Assembly (NCBI RefSeq): GCF_000621965.1
Contig: NZ_KK211377.1
Location: 5,276-67,838, forward strand
Reading direction: 5' to 3'
From: Methanobrevibacter wolinii SH
Lineage (GTDB): Archaea; Methanobacteriota; Methanobacteria; Methanobacteriales; Methanobacteriaceae
Length of the DNA: 62,563 bases
Shown: piece after piece, positions 19,480 through 29,711 of the stretch
Layout: the number at the start of each line of letters is the position of its first letter
Numbering within the stretch: the first letter of the stretch is position 1
Notes under the pieces: model-generated
What the model was told of the DNA's origin: nothing
Database searches by the model: none
What the model saw: only the letters and a program-made list of their open reading frames with translations
Program-made: the position numbers and the translations under genes

Positions 19480-19782
19480 ATGTCTTTAATACTTAGTTAT
19501 ATACAATCTATTTTATTAATTATTTCTGCTATTTTAATTGTCTTTGTCGGAATTGGTATTCTTAGATTAAATGATGATTTAAATAATGTAGAATATGCTA
19601 AATTGCATATATTAGGAATATTGGATATGGCGTGTGTTTTAGCATTACTTGCATTAAATCAAATTCTTATTGCAATTCTTTACTTTTTAGTAACTCCTTT
19701 TGTAGCTCATGCTATTGCTAATGCATATTACTATAGTGAGGATGAACTTAACAACAATAAATGTGGGGATAATAATGATTGA
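19480..19782 (+). CDS. ehbC: Energy-converting hydrogenase B subunit C (MnhG-like)
   Basis: A 100-residue protein with three predicted membrane helices. The segment GIGILRLNDDLNNVEYAKLH resembles MrpG/MnhG (G..RLPD...R.HA). AGGAGGACTTAAACT precedes the ATG. Its stop codon (TGA, 19780-19782) overlaps the start of the next reading frame, whose ATG is at 19775, so translation of ehbD is probably coupled to it. Confidence 0.82.
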   Translation: MSLILSYIQSILLIISAILIVFVGIGILRLNDDLNNVEYAKLHILGILDMACVLALLALNQILIAILYFLVTPFVAHAIANAYYYSEDELNNNKCGDNND

Positions 19783-20016
19783 AGTTTTTTTTTAGTTATT
19801 ATTGTTACTTTAGTAGCTAGTATATTAGCTTTAGTACAAGAAGATTTATTAAAAGTAGCAATTTTATCAGGTATTTCTGGTATTGGTATTGCAGTTTTAT
19901 TCCAGATTCTTTTATCTCCAGATGTAGCTTTAACACAAGCTATTGTAGGTGGAGCAATTACTCCTGTATTTATTGCTTTAGCTATTAAAAAAACACAGAG
20001 GATGGAAGGTGAATAA
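19775..20016 (+). CDS. ehbD: Energy-converting hydrogenase B subunit D, frameshifted as given
   Basis: Reading from ATG 19775 (M-I-E-V-F-F) meets TAG after six codons because the T run at 19785-19793 has nine T. With ten T the frame is open to TAA at 20014-20016, giving about 80 residues. From 19792 the frame encodes [20 protein letters not shown] and continues with [12 protein letters not shown] and a [11 protein letters not shown]-like end, the MbhD/DUF4040 type of antiporter subunit. The rest of the frame is undamaged and the position between ehbC and ehbE is right. So this is a real ehbD with a one-base shift: a sequencing error, a true mutation, or a site of slippage. Confidence 0.85.
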
Positions 20017-20017
20017 T

Positions 20018-20404
20018 ATGATAATAAGTACTCAATTATTATGTTTATTTACTGCTGGCGCACTTATTGTCATTGGTATTTTTTCAGCTATTTTTATAGA
20101 CAATATTATTAAAAAAGTAGTTGGGCTTTCATTTATTGAAGAAGGAGTTAACTTATTTATTATATGTTTAACTTATAAAGAAGGAGGAGTTGTTCCTATA
20201 TTCTTACCTGGAATGAATGCTAATTGGTTTGCACAGAATGCTGCTTATCCATTACCTCAAGCACTTGTATTAACAAGTATTGTTATTGGAGCAAGTACTT
20301 TAGCAGTTATGTTAGCTTTAACTATGGTTTTATATAAAAAATATGGTAGCTTAAGTGCTCATAAAATTTTAAATAATAAATATGATATGGGGGATGAAGA
20401 ATGA
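20018..20404 (+). CDS. ehbE: Energy-converting hydrogenase B subunit E (MnhC/NuoK-like)
   Basis: A 128-residue membrane protein with three helices. The motif [14 protein letters not shown], with Glu in the second helix, is characteristic of NuoK/MnhC proton-channel subunits. AGGTGA five bases before the ATG at 20018 decides the start against an in-frame GTG at 20009. Its end overlaps the ehbF start by ATGA. It forms part of the membrane ion-translocating arm. Confidence 0.87.
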   Translation: MIISTQLLCLFTAGALIVIGIFSAIFIDNIIKKVVGLSFIEEGVNLFIICLTYKEGGVVPIFLPGMNANWFAQNAAYPLPQALVLTSIVIGASTLAVMLALTMVLYKKYGSLSAHKILNNKYDMGDEE

Positions 20405-21897
20405 ATTATTTAATCCCTTTAATGGTAATTTTCCCAATATTTGCAGCTTTACTTATAAACTTATTTGAAAAACATAATAAAACAATTAAGGTCTTATCTT
20501 TTATTGTAGGTATTATTCTTCCAATAATTACTTTATTTGCAAATTATGGTTTACATTTCTTTGGTGGACATAAACCACTTATTGATACAAATATTACAGG
20601 TTTACCATCATATATAACTGGAACTAATATATATTCAATGCATCCAGCTATTACATATTCATTTACTCCATTAGCTAAAGTATTTATATTTATAATGTGT
20701 ATTGTTGTATTTTTATCTGTATTTAGCTATTTAACATCAGAAAAAAAAGCATCTGGACCATTTTTATTCCTTGTATTTATGGGAACTGCAGCTGTTAGTG
20801 CAATGATGTTGTCTGATGATTTATTTAATATGTATGTATTTTTTGAGATTGCAGCTTTAATTCAAACAGGTATTGTTATTGCATCAAAAGCAGAAGATAA
20901 TTATGAAACTGCTTTAAAATATATGATTATTGGTTCAATTGGTGGACCTATTTTATTACTTGGTATTACAATTTTACTTGCTATTACAGGTAGTGTGAAT
21001 ATAAGTGATATTGCATTTGTAATAAGCAATGTATTAATTAAATCTCCAAGTTCAAAAGCAGTAGTATTGTTCTCATTTGCATTAATCTTATTTGGTTGGT
21101 TATATGCATCTGGTTTCCCACCATTCCATATAATTAAATCATCACTTTATAGTAAATCTGAACCTTATGGATCTTCAATTCTTCAAGGAATGAGTTTACT
21201 TACATTAGTTGCTTTCCTTGTTGCAATGGCTAGAATTTTCTATTCAGTTAATATATTTAATGCAGCAATTCTTGTTGTTTCTATTATTGCAATGATTCTT
21301 GGAGTTTCAATGGCAGTTATGCAAACAGACTTTAGGAGAATGATTGCATATTTATCTGTTGGGGAATTAGGATTTGTTGGACTTGGATTTGGTTTAGGAA
21401 CAAAATTCTCTATGACTGCAGGATTATTCCAAGGTGTTAATGAAATGATTGTTACTGCATTATTATTCCTTGGTTTTGGTTCTGTTGTATATTTAACTAA
21501 TACTTCAAACACTAGAAAACTTGGAGGATTAATTTCTAAAAGTGAATCTATGGCAATTATGGTTTTACTTGGTGGTTTTGCAATGGCAGGTGTTCCTCCA
21601 TTTAATGGATTCAGAAGTAAATTTATGATTATTCATGCTGCTTTACTTGCAGGATATCCAGAAATTGCAGTTATTGCTATATTAATAAGTATTGCAACAT
21701 TCTTTGTATTTGTAAAAGCAATACATGGAATCTATTTAAAACCACAACCTAAAGATTTAGAATTTGTACATGATACTATCCCTAAATCTTTAATCTTTTC
21801 AGTTGCAGTTTTAACAATTATGTGTTTAATTTTAGGATTATATCCTGAAATTGTAACTGTACCTATTTCACAAGCTTTAGGAGGATTAATCATATGA
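20401..21897 (+). CDS. ehbF: Energy-converting hydrogenase B subunit F (antiporter/NuoN-like)
   Basis: A 498-residue protein with about 14 membrane helices, of the MrpD/NuoL-M-N family that moves protons or Na+. The key Glu lies in [13 protein letters not shown] (about residue 150), and the Lys/His region [12 protein letters not shown] and [11 protein letters not shown] follow, then [15 protein letters not shown]. The start overlaps ehbE by four bases (ATGA). In Ehb this is the main candidate for coupling ion flow to ferredoxin reduction. Confidence 0.93.
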   Translation: MNYLIPLMVIFPIFAALLINLFEKHNKTIKVLSFIVGIILPIITLFANYGLHFFGGHKPLIDTNITGLPSYITGTNIYSMHPAITYSFTPLAKVFIFIMCIVVFLSVFSYLTSEKKASGPFLFLVFMGTAAVSAMMLSDDLFNMYVFFEIAALIQTGIVIASKAEDNYETALKYMIIGSIGGPILLLGITILLAITGSVNISDIAFVISNVLIKSPSSKAVVLFSFALILFGWLYASGFPPFHIIKSSLYSKSEPYGSSILQGMSLLTLVAFLVAMARIFYSVNIFNAAILVVSIIAMILGVSMAVMQTDFRRMIAYLSVGELGFVGLGFGLGTKFSMTAGLFQGVNEMIVTALLFLGFGSVVYLTNTSNTRKLGGLISKSESMAIMVLLGGFAMAGVPPFNGFRSKFMIIHAALLAGYPEIAVIAILISIATFFVFVKAIHGIYLKPQPKDLEFVHDTIPKSLIFSVAVLTIMCLILGLYPEIVTVPISQALGGLII

Positions 21898-22214
21898 GTT
21901 ATTATGATGACTTCTTAAAATTTATTAAGGAAAAATTTTCTAAAAAGCATATGACTAATGAAAATGTTTCAGGAGCTATTGCTTCTGAACTTATTGTTAT
22001 TTCATCATTATTAGTTATGGCTTTATTACTTAGACATATAAGTGTATTATTAACTGGTATTGTAATAATTGTTCTTATATTATTAATTGTAAGTAATTTA
22101 CCTCTATCTATTAAATTATTTGATGAACAAGATGATTCATTAGATAAAATGATGTTTTATACTATTATGGCATTAGGTATTATAGTTAGTTTAATTTACT
22201 GGGGTGGTTTCTGA
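21894..22214 (+). CDS. ehbG: Energy-converting hydrogenase B subunit G
   Basis: A 106-residue protein with three predicted helices (about residues 35-52, 54-72 and 86-103) after a charged amphipathic start. I see no recognised motif; the assignment rests on position between ehbF and ehbH and on size. It overlaps ehbF by ATGA and ehbH by one base, so the three are translationally coupled. Confidence 0.75.
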   Translation: MSYYDDFLKFIKEKFSKKHMTNENVSGAIASELIVISSLLVMALLLRHISVLLTGIVIIVLILLIVSNLPLSIKLFDEQDDSLDKMMFYTIMALGIIVSLIYWGGF

Positions 22215-22498
22215 TGGCAGATTCTATAAGAAAAGTATTAGCATCAGTAATAACTATACTCTTCTCTGTATCATTATTTGATGCATTATTTAAAATTAGT
22301 AAGATTATTACTCCGGGTATAAGTAAAGTTTATAATTTCCTTGGAACTCAAATTGAACCAAACATGGTTACTTTAATTGTATTTGATTGGAGAGGTTATG
22401 ATACTTTAGGTGAATCTTTAATTTTAGTAACTGCAGTTTTAGTTGTTTTACTTGTATTTGGTAGAGGAAGACTTAAAGGAGATGACCAAAATGAGTAG
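22214..22498 (+). CDS. ehbH: Energy-converting hydrogenase B subunit H (MbhE-like)
   Basis: A 94-residue membrane protein. The pattern [18 protein letters not shown] followed by a hydrophobic helix is the conserved core of MbhE and of the first part of MrpB (VTxxLxDFRxxDTLGE). It joins the antiporter module. The stop (22496-22498) overlaps the next gene's ATG at 22491. Confidence 0.82.
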   Translation: MADSIRKVLASVITILFSVSLFDALFKISKIITPGISKVYNFLGTQIEPNMVTLIVFDWRGYDTLGESLILVTAVLVVLLVFGRGRLKGDDQNE

Positions 22499-22994
22499 TA
22501 AAGATGATGATATGAGTCCAATTCTTAAAATCTTTGCATTACCTGCTTCATTTATCTTTATTTGTGCAGGAATTTTAACTATACTTGGAGGACATATAAC
22601 TCCTGGTGGAGGTTTCCAAGGTGGAGCAATGATTTCTGCTGGTATAATATTATGTATTTTAGTATTTGGTTTAGATAATTCTCCTATTGAACTCTCTGGT
22701 GATTTTATATCTACTATTGAATCTATTGGTGCTTTAGGATATGTCATTTTAGGATTAGTTGGTTTATATTTCGGAGGATCATTTTTATATAATGTAGGTA
22801 CTGATTTTTATTCAATAGTACCAAGTTATATTGTACATATTTTCCATTATCCTGATGTTACAAATGCAGGTATTGTTCCATATTTTAATATTTTAGTAGG
22901 TTTAAAAGTATTTGTAGGTTTAACTGCTATAGTAATAGCATTTATGGCTTTTAGATCTTTAAGTGATGAGAAAGAGGAGGAAGAAAATGATTAA
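22491..22994 (+). CDS. ehbI: Energy-converting hydrogenase B subunit I (MnhB-like)
   Basis: A 167-residue membrane protein with the MrpB signature [15 protein letters not shown] (about residues 31-45) and four hydrophobic segments. The start ATG at 22491 follows AAAGGAG at a spacing of nine; the frame is open further upstream inside ehbH, but those codons overlap another gene and are not needed. The C-terminus is very acidic. It overlaps ehbJ. Confidence 0.85.
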   Translation: MSSKDDDMSPILKIFALPASFIFICAGILTILGGHITPGGGFQGGAMISAGIILCILVFGLDNSPIELSGDFISTIESIGALGYVILGLVGLYFGGSFLYNVGTDFYSIVPSYIVHIFHYPDVTNAGIVPYFNILVGLKVFVGLTAIVIAFMAFRSLSDEKEEEEND

Positions 22995-23253
22995 TTGGGG
23001 ACCTATAATATTTGGTTTTATATTTGGTTGTATAATTGGATCTAGATTTAGATTAGATAATTATTTTAATAAAACTTCTCTTCTTGTAATATTTATTGTA
23101 GCCTTAGTTGTAGCTTATTTAGAAGGAGCATTTCCATTTTATACCGACTTTACATTTGCTACAGGTTTTGTTTCTGCAGCTATTGCTTTAGTTATTACAA
23201 ATTTAATCTTTGGAAGGAAAAAAAATTCTAATTCAGGAAAAAATACTGATTAA
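22987..23253 (+). CDS. ehbJ: Energy-converting hydrogenase B subunit J
   Basis: An 88-residue protein with three hydrophobic helices and a basic tail. It starts at ATG 22987 after GAGGAGGAAGAAA, which is both the ehbI coding end and a strong ribosome site. No motif is recognised; the call comes from position between ehbI and the polyferredoxin. Confidence 0.75.
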   Translation: MINWGPIIFGFIFGCIIGSRFRLDNYFNKTSLLVIFIVALVVAYLEGAFPFYTDFTFATGFVSAAIALVITNLIFGRKKNSNSGKNTD

Positions 23254-23259
23254 GGAAGT

Positions 23260-24663
23260 ATGATTATGTTTTTATCTACAAATAAATGTGATGGAACTGG
23301 AGAGTGTATTAAACGTTGTCCTACTGAAGCTATACATTTAGTAAATGGTAGGGCATTTAGTTGTATTACTTGTGGTGCTTGTTATCGTTCTTGTCCAAAT
23401 GATGCTATTTATAAAAATAGATATGGTGGATTTGTAGTTGATAGAGCAAAGTGTAATGGTTGTGGAATTTGCCAATATAATTGTCCTATAAACAATATTG
23501 AAATTACAGAAGATGGTGTTGTTAAAGGAATTTGTGCTCGTTGTGGTGCTTGTGTAGATTCTTGTCCAAATGGTGCTAGAATTGATGGTTTTACTTTATT
23601 TAAAACTAAACAATTAAATTATTTAAAATCTTTTGGTGTTGAACTTCCTGAGATGAATACTCCAACAATTTTTAATAATAAAACAGTTTCACGGCTTTCT
23701 ATAAATACTAATATTGATGATTGTATTTTATGTGGTCGATGTGATTATTACTGTCCAACTAATGCAATTAATGTTACTATTGACAAGTCTGAAGGTATCT
23801 GTAATAATTGTGGTGTATGTGAGGATGTTTGTCCTACTAATTCAATAAAAAATGGAATAATAAATCATGATACTTGTAGTAAATGTTTAAAATGTCTTAA
23901 ATCTTGTCCAAGTCATGCTATTAAATTTGAAGATTTTAAAATAAACATTGTTAAATTAAATCAAGAGAAAAATGATGGATCAATTGTATCTTGTTTAAAC
24001 TGTGGATTATGTGAAGAATTAGTAGAAGGAGATTCCTTAGTTAAAATCAATAATAAATTAGTCTTTGATCCTAGTAAAGATTTTGATTCTTGTGATTTTG
24101 ATGAAGCTATTAAAAAATGTCCAGTTTCTACTTTACATTTAAATAATGAAAGTGTTAATATTAATGGAATAATTAAAGATTCTTTACTTGAAGGTTATTG
24201 TGTATTATGTGGAAATTGTATTAATGTTTGTAATCAAGATGCACGTTATTTCACTACTGTAGAATGGGATGGTTCAGTATCTGATGATTGTATTCGTTGT
24301 GGTACTTGTGCAGAAGTATGTCCTCATGATTTAATCACTCTTACTAAAGATGGAATTCTTGTTGATTTAGATAATTGTATTTTATGTGAAACCTGTGGGA
24401 TATATTGTCCTAAAGATGCAATTAAAACAACTACTCTTGCTAAAAAAGAAGTTCTCGATGGATTTAATCAAATTGATCCTAAATCTTGTATTTATTGTAA
24501 ATTGTGTTATGATATTTGTCCAGAAGGGGCTATTGTTGATAATGGAGATAGTGTATCTGTTGATGAGGATAAATGTATTTATTGTGGAGCATGTTACAAT
24601 ATTTGTACATCAAAAGCAATTATATTTGATAGAAGTTTTGTTAATAAAAATCAGGTGTTTTAA
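23260..24663 (+). CDS. ehbK: Energy-converting hydrogenase B polyferredoxin, subunit K
   Basis: A 467-residue iron-sulfur protein built of ferredoxin repeats. I count eleven complete C-x2-C-x2-C-x3-C motifs (for example CITCGACYRSC, CNGCGICQYNC, CIYCGACYNIC) plus two degenerate ones: the first (CDGTGECIKRC) and one near residue 245 (CLNCGLC without its fourth Cys). It would wire electrons between the hydrogenase core and a ferredoxin-dependent enzyme. Start is ATG 23260 or the ATG six bases later, after GGAAG. It overlaps no gene and abuts ehbL. Confidence 0.9.
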   Translation: MIMFLSTNKCDGTGECIKRCPTEAIHLVNGRAFSCITCGACYRSCPNDAIYKNRYGGFVVDRAKCNGCGICQYNCPINNIEITEDGVVKGICARCGACVDSCPNGARIDGFTLFKTKQLNYLKSFGVELPEMNTPTIFNNKTVSRLSINTNIDDCILCGRCDYYCPTNAINVTIDKSEGICNNCGVCEDVCPTNSIKNGIINHDTCSKCLKCLKSCPSHAIKFEDFKINIVKLNQEKNDGSIVSCLNCGLCEELVEGDSLVKINNKLVFDPSKDFDSCDFDEAIKKCPVSTLHLNNESVNINGIIKDSLLEGYCVLCGNCINVCNQDARYFTTVEWDGSVSDDCIRCGTCAEVCPHDLITLTKDGILVDLDNCILCETCGIYCPKDAIKTTTLAKKEVLDGFNQIDPKSCIYCKLCYDICPEGAIVDNGDSVSVDEDKCIYCGACYNICTSKAIIFDRSFVNKNQVF

Positions 24664-25152
24664 ATGAAAAATTTGATTAGAATAATGTTAGAAGGTGCTT
24701 TTTCTAACATTAAAAGAATTTTCTTTGCTTCAGATAGAGTAACTGATATGAAGTTAAGGGAAGATATCTTAAATGGTAATGTTAAACCTGAAACAAAAGT
24801 TGATGTTGATTCTTGTATTGGTTGTGGAGGTTGTGCTAATGTTTGCCCTACTGGAGCTATTACTATGAAAAAATTAAGTCAAGCTGAATGGTTAGCTGAT
24901 GGTTGGGTTAAAAAAGAAATTCCAGAATTAGATTCAAGTAAATGTGTTGTATGTTATTGGTGTCATGATTTTTGTCCAATTTATGCATTGTTTGGATTAC
25001 CTGCATCAATACATCCTAATTCTGTTGGAGAATTCAGTACTTCACCTAAAGATTTAATTGAAAAACCATTTAGGATACCTGAAGATAAAATTCAATTTAT
25101 ATCACAATATTTATCTGATAAAACTATTATTAAAAATCATGAAAAAAAATAA
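24664..25152 (+). CDS. ehbL: Energy-converting hydrogenase B ferredoxin subunit L
   Basis: A 162-residue protein with two cluster motifs, CIGCGGCANVC (about residues 51-61) and CVVCYWCHDFC (about 97-107), of the NuoI/EchF type that links the small subunit to outside ferredoxins. The start is directly after the ehbK stop (TAAATG), and TCAGGTGTT in the end of ehbK can serve as ribosome site. The C-terminal 50 residues lack cysteine. Confidence 0.88.
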   Translation: MKNLIRIMLEGAFSNIKRIFFASDRVTDMKLREDILNGNVKPETKVDVDSCIGCGGCANVCPTGAITMKKLSQAEWLADGWVKKEIPELDSSKCVVCYWCHDFCPIYALFGLPASIHPNSVGEFSTSPKDLIEKPFRIPEDKIQFISQYLSDKTIIKNHEKK

Positions 25153-25196
25153 AATTGATTATTATTTATTAAAATTATTGTTATAGGAAGGTTGTT

Positions 25197-25643
25197 ATGA
25201 GTTTAAAAACATATTCAAGAGCAAGAGCTATACATGTTATGCTAGTTTATACTGGTGGATGTAATGGTTGTGATATTGAAATAGTTAATTCTATACTTTC
25301 ACCAAAATTTGATGCAGAGCAGTATAAAGTATTTTTAACATGGAATCCTCGTGAAGCAGATGTTTTAGTTGTAACTGGTCCTGTTACTCATTTAAATAAA
25401 AATCCGTTAATTAAAATTTACAATGCTATACCTGATCCTAAAATTGTTGTTGCTGCTGGTTCATGTGCATTAATGGGTGGAGTTTATAAAAATATTCATG
25501 GAGATATTCCATCTGAAGAAATAGAAGGTCCTGTTGATAAAATTATTCCTGTTGATGCTAAGATTCCAGGATGTTCTGTAAGGCCAAAAGATATTTTATC
25601 TGGTGTAGTTTCAATTTTACCAAAATTATTAGATGCAGATTAA
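25197..25643 (+). CDS. ehbM: [NiFe] hydrogenase B small subunit
   Basis: A 148-residue small subunit of the NuoB/EchC type, which holds the proximal [4Fe-4S] cluster. The ligands are in [21 protein letters not shown] and PGCSVRPKD, the C-x2-C...C...C arrangement of the group 4 hydrogenases. GGAAGGTTGTT precedes the ATG. It forms the catalytic dimer with EhbN, encoded 45 bp downstream. Confidence 0.94.
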   Translation: MSLKTYSRARAIHVMLVYTGGCNGCDIEIVNSILSPKFDAEQYKVFLTWNPREADVLVVTGPVTHLNKNPLIKIYNAIPDPKIVVAAGSCALMGGVYKNIHGDIPSEEIEGPVDKIIPVDAKIPGCSVRPKDILSGVVSILPKLLDAD

Positions 25644-25688
25644 TTATTATTAATTCATATGGTTAAAAAAATTTAAGGGAGTTTAAAA

Positions 25689-26822
25689 ATGATTGAAGAT
25701 AAAAAGCCAAGTAAAGGTCAATTCATTGAGACAGAAGTTCCAATGGGTACTGTTCACCCTGCTGCTTTAGAACCATATCGTGTTAGATTTTTTGTAGAGG
25801 ATGAAATTATTCAGGAAGCAGAAATCACAATTGGTGTAAACCATAGAGGTGTTGAAAGGATTATGGAAGGACTTCCTGTAGAAAAAGCTAATGCTTTAAC
25901 TGAAAAGATATGTGGAATATGTTCTAATATTCATACATGGAATTCAGTATTAGTAGCAGAAAAAGGTTTAAATGTTGATGTTCCTGATAGAGCAAATTAT
26001 ATAAGAGTTATAATGGGTGAACTTGAGAGATTACATAGTCACTTACTATATTTAGCTCATGGTTGTGAAGTTTTAGGGCATGAAACATTTTCAATGAGAG
26101 TTTTTTATATTAGGGAAACTGTAATGGAATTACTTAATATGATTGGAGGAAATAGAGTTCAATATGGTGTCTCTCTTATTGGAGGAGTAAGACCTAGATG
26201 TGAACTTAATGATATGAGAATCCAAAAACTTGAAGAAGGTATGGATACACTTGAAAAAAATTTTAAAAACTTCGTTGATAGGTTTGTTGCAGATCCAATG
26301 GTTAATTCAAGAATTGAAGGTGTAGGATTTTTATCTCTTAAACAAGCTAAAAAATTAGAAGTTACTGGACCTTGTATTCGTGCATGTGGTTATGAACATG
26401 ATTTAAGAACTGAGATGGAACAGTATAATGATTTTGATTTTGATGTTGTATGTCTTGATGGTTGTGATGTAAAATCTAATCTTTTAGTAAGGGCATTAGA
26501 ATGTTTTGAGTCAATTAAGATTATAAGACAAGCTGTTAAAAATCTTCCTAATGGCCCTATAGTTAATAGGTCATGGGAGATGAGTGATTGTGGTATAATA
26601 AAACATTATATTGAAGCTCCAAGAGGAACATTATATGATTCATATTCTTTAGAAGATGGACGAGTTAGAAGTTCTATTATTAGAACTCCTTCTTTAACAA
26701 ATATTGGAGCTACTCAATATGCTTGTATTGGAAATCATATTACTGATGGTCAATTATGTATAGTACAATGTGATCCATGTTTTACTTGTACAGATAGAGC
26801 TTTTGAAATTATAAATTTATAG
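25689..26822 (+). CDS. ehbN: [NiFe] hydrogenase B large subunit
   Basis: A 377-residue large subunit with both nickel-binding Cys pairs: EKICGICSN (about residues 72-80) and [11 protein letters not shown] near the C-terminus (about 361-371). All four Ni-Fe ligands are present, so it is a true hydrogenase and not a NuoD-like relative. It oxidises H2 and, driven by the ion gradient through the membrane arm, reduces low-potential ferredoxin. The protein ends seven residues after the second pair. AAGGGAGTTTAAAA precedes the ATG. Confidence 0.95.
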   Translation: MIEDKKPSKGQFIETEVPMGTVHPAALEPYRVRFFVEDEIIQEAEITIGVNHRGVERIMEGLPVEKANALTEKICGICSNIHTWNSVLVAEKGLNVDVPDRANYIRVIMGELERLHSHLLYLAHGCEVLGHETFSMRVFYIRETVMELLNMIGGNRVQYGVSLIGGVRPRCELNDMRIQKLEEGMDTLEKNFKNFVDRFVADPMVNSRIEGVGFLSLKQAKKLEVTGPCIRACGYEHDLRTEMEQYNDFDFDVVCLDGCDVKSNLLVRALECFESIKIIRQAVKNLPNGPIVNRSWEMSDCGIIKHYIEAPRGTLYDSYSLEDGRVRSSIIRTPSLTNIGATQYACIGNHITDGQLCIVQCDPCFTCTDRAFEIINL

Positions 26823-26832
26823 AGGGAAAAAT

Positions 26833-27834
26833 ATGGTAGATATAAGTGTTTTGTATTCAATTATTGGAGTAATTATCACTTTAATTGTTTGTTTCATAAT
26901 TGGATCATTTTTACCAGGTATTGAAAGAAAATTTGTTCATGCAAGAATTCAGCAACGTATTGGTCCGCCATTTACAGTTCCAGGTATTGTAGCACCAATT
27001 AAATTCATTTTTAAAAAGAATTTAGAACCTAACTCTCCAGCTCCTGGAATTTATAAATCATTACCTTTAGTTAGTTTTTTAGCTATAATATTTATATTAT
27101 TATTTTTAACTCCACAAATGTATCCTATTTTCTTATTGAGTAATATTATTGCTATTGTTGGATTGTTAAAAGTAGAAGAGGTTAGTTATGTATTTATGGG
27201 TGCTTTATCTAAATCTGTTATGTCATTATCTATGAAGTTTCCAGATTTAGTTAAAGGTGCAGCTCATAAAGATGTAATTAGGTCTCATATTGAGGATATT
27301 AGTTCTAAAAGATCTCTTAGAATGATTACTTATGGTTCATTCCCATTATATTTAGCATTGTTTGTTCCTATTGTATGTTCTGGAAGTCTTTATATTTCAG
27401 ATATTGTTAAATATCAACAAATTCATGGGCCTTTCTTATTTACTACTGCAGGTATTTTAGCTGCAATAGTGTTCTTTATTGGATCTATGGTTATAATGAA
27501 TGAATGTCCATTTAATATAATTGAAGCAGAATCTGATGTTATTCAAGGACCATATATGGAATATTCTGCAGGTTATCGTTCAGTTATTTATTGGACTAAA
27601 GGTTTATTAATGTTTACATTAGCTGCATTATTTACAATATTTTTCATTGGTTTCCCTCTTAATATTTTCTCATGGAATATTATATTGTTTATAGTTGTTG
27701 CTTTAATATACACATTAATTGTTGGAATTTTAAGTGCATTTACACCAATATTTATTAATAGACAATTATATCCAATTATAATTTCTTCAACACTTCTTGG
27801 TGTTCTTGCAATTGTTATAGGAATTTTGGTTTAG
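26833..27834 (+). CDS. ehbO: Energy-converting hydrogenase B subunit O (NuoH/EchB-like)
   Basis: A 333-residue membrane protein with about eight helices, of the NuoH/HyfC family that joins the catalytic arm to the ion channel. The conserved loop [19 protein letters not shown] (about residues 28-46) and the acidic [21 protein letters not shown] (about 222-243) are diagnostic. GAGGGAAAAAT precedes the ATG, 10 bp after ehbN. Confidence 0.93.
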   Translation: MVDISVLYSIIGVIITLIVCFIIGSFLPGIERKFVHARIQQRIGPPFTVPGIVAPIKFIFKKNLEPNSPAPGIYKSLPLVSFLAIIFILLFLTPQMYPIFLLSNIIAIVGLLKVEEVSYVFMGALSKSVMSLSMKFPDLVKGAAHKDVIRSHIEDISSKRSLRMITYGSFPLYLALFVPIVCSGSLYISDIVKYQQIHGPFLFTTAGILAAIVFFIGSMVIMNECPFNIIEAESDVIQGPYMEYSAGYRSVIYWTKGLLMFTLAALFTIFFIGFPLNIFSWNIILFIVVALIYTLIVGILSAFTPIFINRQLYPIIISSTLLGVLAIVIGILV

Positions 27835-27844
27835 AGTGATAAAA

Positions 27845-28105
27845 ATGAAATTTGTAATGAGACCTTATCATATCTTAAGTTTAGGTGGATATATTGTAGA
27901 AAGAAATTTTCCATATAGAAATTTAATAATTGTAAATAAAACACCTGAACCTATTAAAATGGAAGTTCCTGTATTTGAGGAATCTTGGATTGAGGAACAT
28001 AGAAAATTAGGTTTAGAAGTTATTCCTGTAAAAGAAGAAGATAATTATCTTATGATGTTTAAAAAAGCACATGCTGAATTAGATAAAATTAAGGCTAATT
28101 TATAA
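27845..28105 (+). CDS. ehbP: Energy-converting hydrogenase B subunit P
   Basis: A small soluble protein of 86 residues, rich in charged residues, with no recognised motif. I take ATG 27845; an in-frame GTG at 27836 overlapping the end of ehbO is an alternative. The name rests on position between ehbO and ehbQ. No membrane segment or cysteine is present, so it would be a peripheral cytoplasmic subunit. Confidence 0.75.
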   Translation: MKFVMRPYHILSLGGYIVERNFPYRNLIIVNKTPEPIKMEVPVFEESWIEEHRKLGLEVIPVKEEDNYLMMFKKAHAELDKIKANL

Positions 28106-28207
28106 TTCTTTTTATTCAATAACTTTTTTTTAATTTTATAATACTCTTTTTTATATTTTGATTTATATAATATAATATTAATTAATTTTTTTAAAAATCG
28201 TGATATA

Positions 28208-28870
28208 ATGTCTAATTATTCAATAAGTATTAAATCTCAAGAAGAACCGGGAGTTTTAGAAAAAATTACTGATATTATTGCTGACCATAATATCAATATA
28301 GTTTATCTTTATCTCTTTGTTGAAAACAATACTAAAGGAAATATTAATTTAGAAATTGAAAATGTTTCTGATATTGATGCTTTAATAAATGACTTAAAAG
28401 CTTTAGACGCTGTTGAAACTGTGGAAATTTATGCATCTCAAGAAGATGTATTTGGAAAACGTATTATTATTTATGGTGGAGGAGCACAAGTATCTCAAGT
28501 TGCTTTAGGTGCAATTACAGAAGCAGATAGACATAATATTCGTGGTGAACGAATTAGTGTTGATACATTACCTGTTGTTGGTGAAGATAATATTGCAGAG
28601 GCAGTTAATGAGTTATCTAGAATTCCAAGGGTTAGTGTTCTTGTTCTTGCAGGTTCTTTAATGGGTGGGAGAATCGTTGATGAAATTAAAAAAATTAAAA
28701 AACAAAAAGATTTAACTGTTATAAGTTTAAACATGCCTGGTAGTGTTGTTGATGTTGCTGATTTAGTTGTAACTGATCCAATACAAGCTGGTGTTATGGC
28801 AGTAATGCAAATAGCAGATACTGCAGTTTTTGATTATAATATACTTAAAAAAAATCATAGAAAATTTTAA
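28208..28870 (+). CDS. ehbQ: EhbQ: ACT-domain protein
   Basis: A 220-residue soluble protein. Residues about 4-75 form an ACT domain ([25 protein letters not shown]), a fold that usually binds a small ligand such as an amino acid; the rest (about 85-220) matches the DUF5612-type domain, with [16 protein letters not shown] and [15 protein letters not shown]. Its function is unknown. It is the last ehb gene, separated from ehbP by a 102-bp gap and having GTGATATA before the ATG, so it may have its own promoter. The ACT domain hints at metabolite-linked control of Ehb. Confidence 0.8.
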   Translation: MSNYSISIKSQEEPGVLEKITDIIADHNINIVYLYLFVENNTKGNINLEIENVSDIDALINDLKALDAVETVEIYASQEDVFGKRIIIYGGGAQVSQVALGAITEADRHNIRGERISVDTLPVVGEDNIAEAVNELSRIPRVSVLVLAGSLMGGRIVDEIKKIKKQKDLTVISLNMPGSVVDVADLVVTDPIQAGVMAVMQIADTAVFDYNILKKNHRKF

Positions 28871-28883
28871 TTTAATCTTAAAA

Positions 28884-29711
28884 TCACATATCAATAGGAT
28901 TTGTAAATTCTTCTTGACAAATTTCTTTATATTCACATTTTTTACATTTATTTAATTCATATCTTACTGTTGGTATTTCATTATTTATTATTATTCTTTT
29001 TATAGAATCAAGTATTCTAAATAAACTTTTTCTAAGATTTGCATCTACTACAACAGTTCTTCTTTCTGCAAAATTAAGATATTCTACAAATCCAACATAT
29101 ACATCTGTTTCAAATTCTTCTTCTATTAAAATACTATTACATGCAATTTCAATTGCATCATTATCCCATACTCCTTGTATTGGAGGAGTATTAAATTTAT
29201 AAATTATTGGATAATATTTTCCTTTGATTATTTCTATTTTATCTATGGTTCCATTGATATCTAATTGTGAATCTCTTAAAAAATAGTTATACATTGATGT
29301 TGGATATATTATTTTATTTATATCATATCCATTTTTATTTGTTAAAATCATGAATCGTTTTACTCTTATTGATAATAATTTAATATTAAATTTACTTTCT
29401 TCAAGTAAATCTACTTTATATTTTTCAAAATCTACATTATCATATTCTTTGTACTTAAATATTTCATTTAACCTAGTTATTATATAGTATTTGATGTTTT
29501 TATTTAGTTCTTCCTCAATAGTTTCAACAGTCATAGATTTATTTATTCTTTTTAAATTTTTTTGTATAATGTCTTTTATATCAATTCTTAACTCTTTAAT
29601 CTCTTTATTAAATTTATATCTTTTATTCTCTTCATTTTTTTGAATATTTTTTTGATAATATAAATTTAAAGGACAATACATATATGTTTTTATTGTGTTT
29701 AAATTAATCAT
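28884..29711 (-). CDS. Cas4-like RecB-family protein, likely not CRISPR-linked
   Basis: A 275-residue protein with the layout of the Cas4/DUF83 family: an N-terminal Cys (CPLNLYY, Cys13) and a C-terminal C-x2-C-x5-C (Cys256, 259, 265), which together would hold a [4Fe-4S] cluster. The nuclease core has DINGTIDKIE (Asp157), but the usual Glu-x-Lys pair reads IYK (Ile170, Lys172), so the catalytic Glu appears missing. The N-terminal 100 residues are long and helical. There is no CRISPR array or other cas gene in the window. It converges with ehbQ, 13 bp apart. A non-catalytic DNA-binding role is possible. Confidence 0.7.
   Translation of the reverse strand: MINLNTIKTYMYCPLNLYYQKNIQKNEENKRYKFNKEIKELRIDIKDIIQKNLKRINKSMTVETIEEELNKNIKYYIITRLNEIFKYKEYDNVDFEKYKVDLLEESKFNIKLLSIRVKRFMILTNKNGYDINKIIYPTSMYNYFLRDSQLDINGTIDKIEIIKGKYYPIIYKFNTPPIQGVWDNDAIEIACNSILIEEEFETDVYVGFVEYLNFAERRTVVVDANLRKSLFRILDSIKRIIINNEIPTVRYELNKCKKCEYKEICQEEFTNPIDM

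Noticed and set aside
22443-22490. Longer N-terminus for EhbI
   Set aside because: The extra codons lie within ehbH, and a ribosome site fits the ATG at 22491.
23260-24663. Second frame (24386-24667) inside ehbK as a gene
   Set aside because: It lies wholly in the polyferredoxin, whose Cys motifs show that the main frame is the coding one.
28884-29711. Part of a CRISPR-Cas system
   Set aside because: No array or other cas gene is near, and the protein lacks the catalytic Glu of Cas4.
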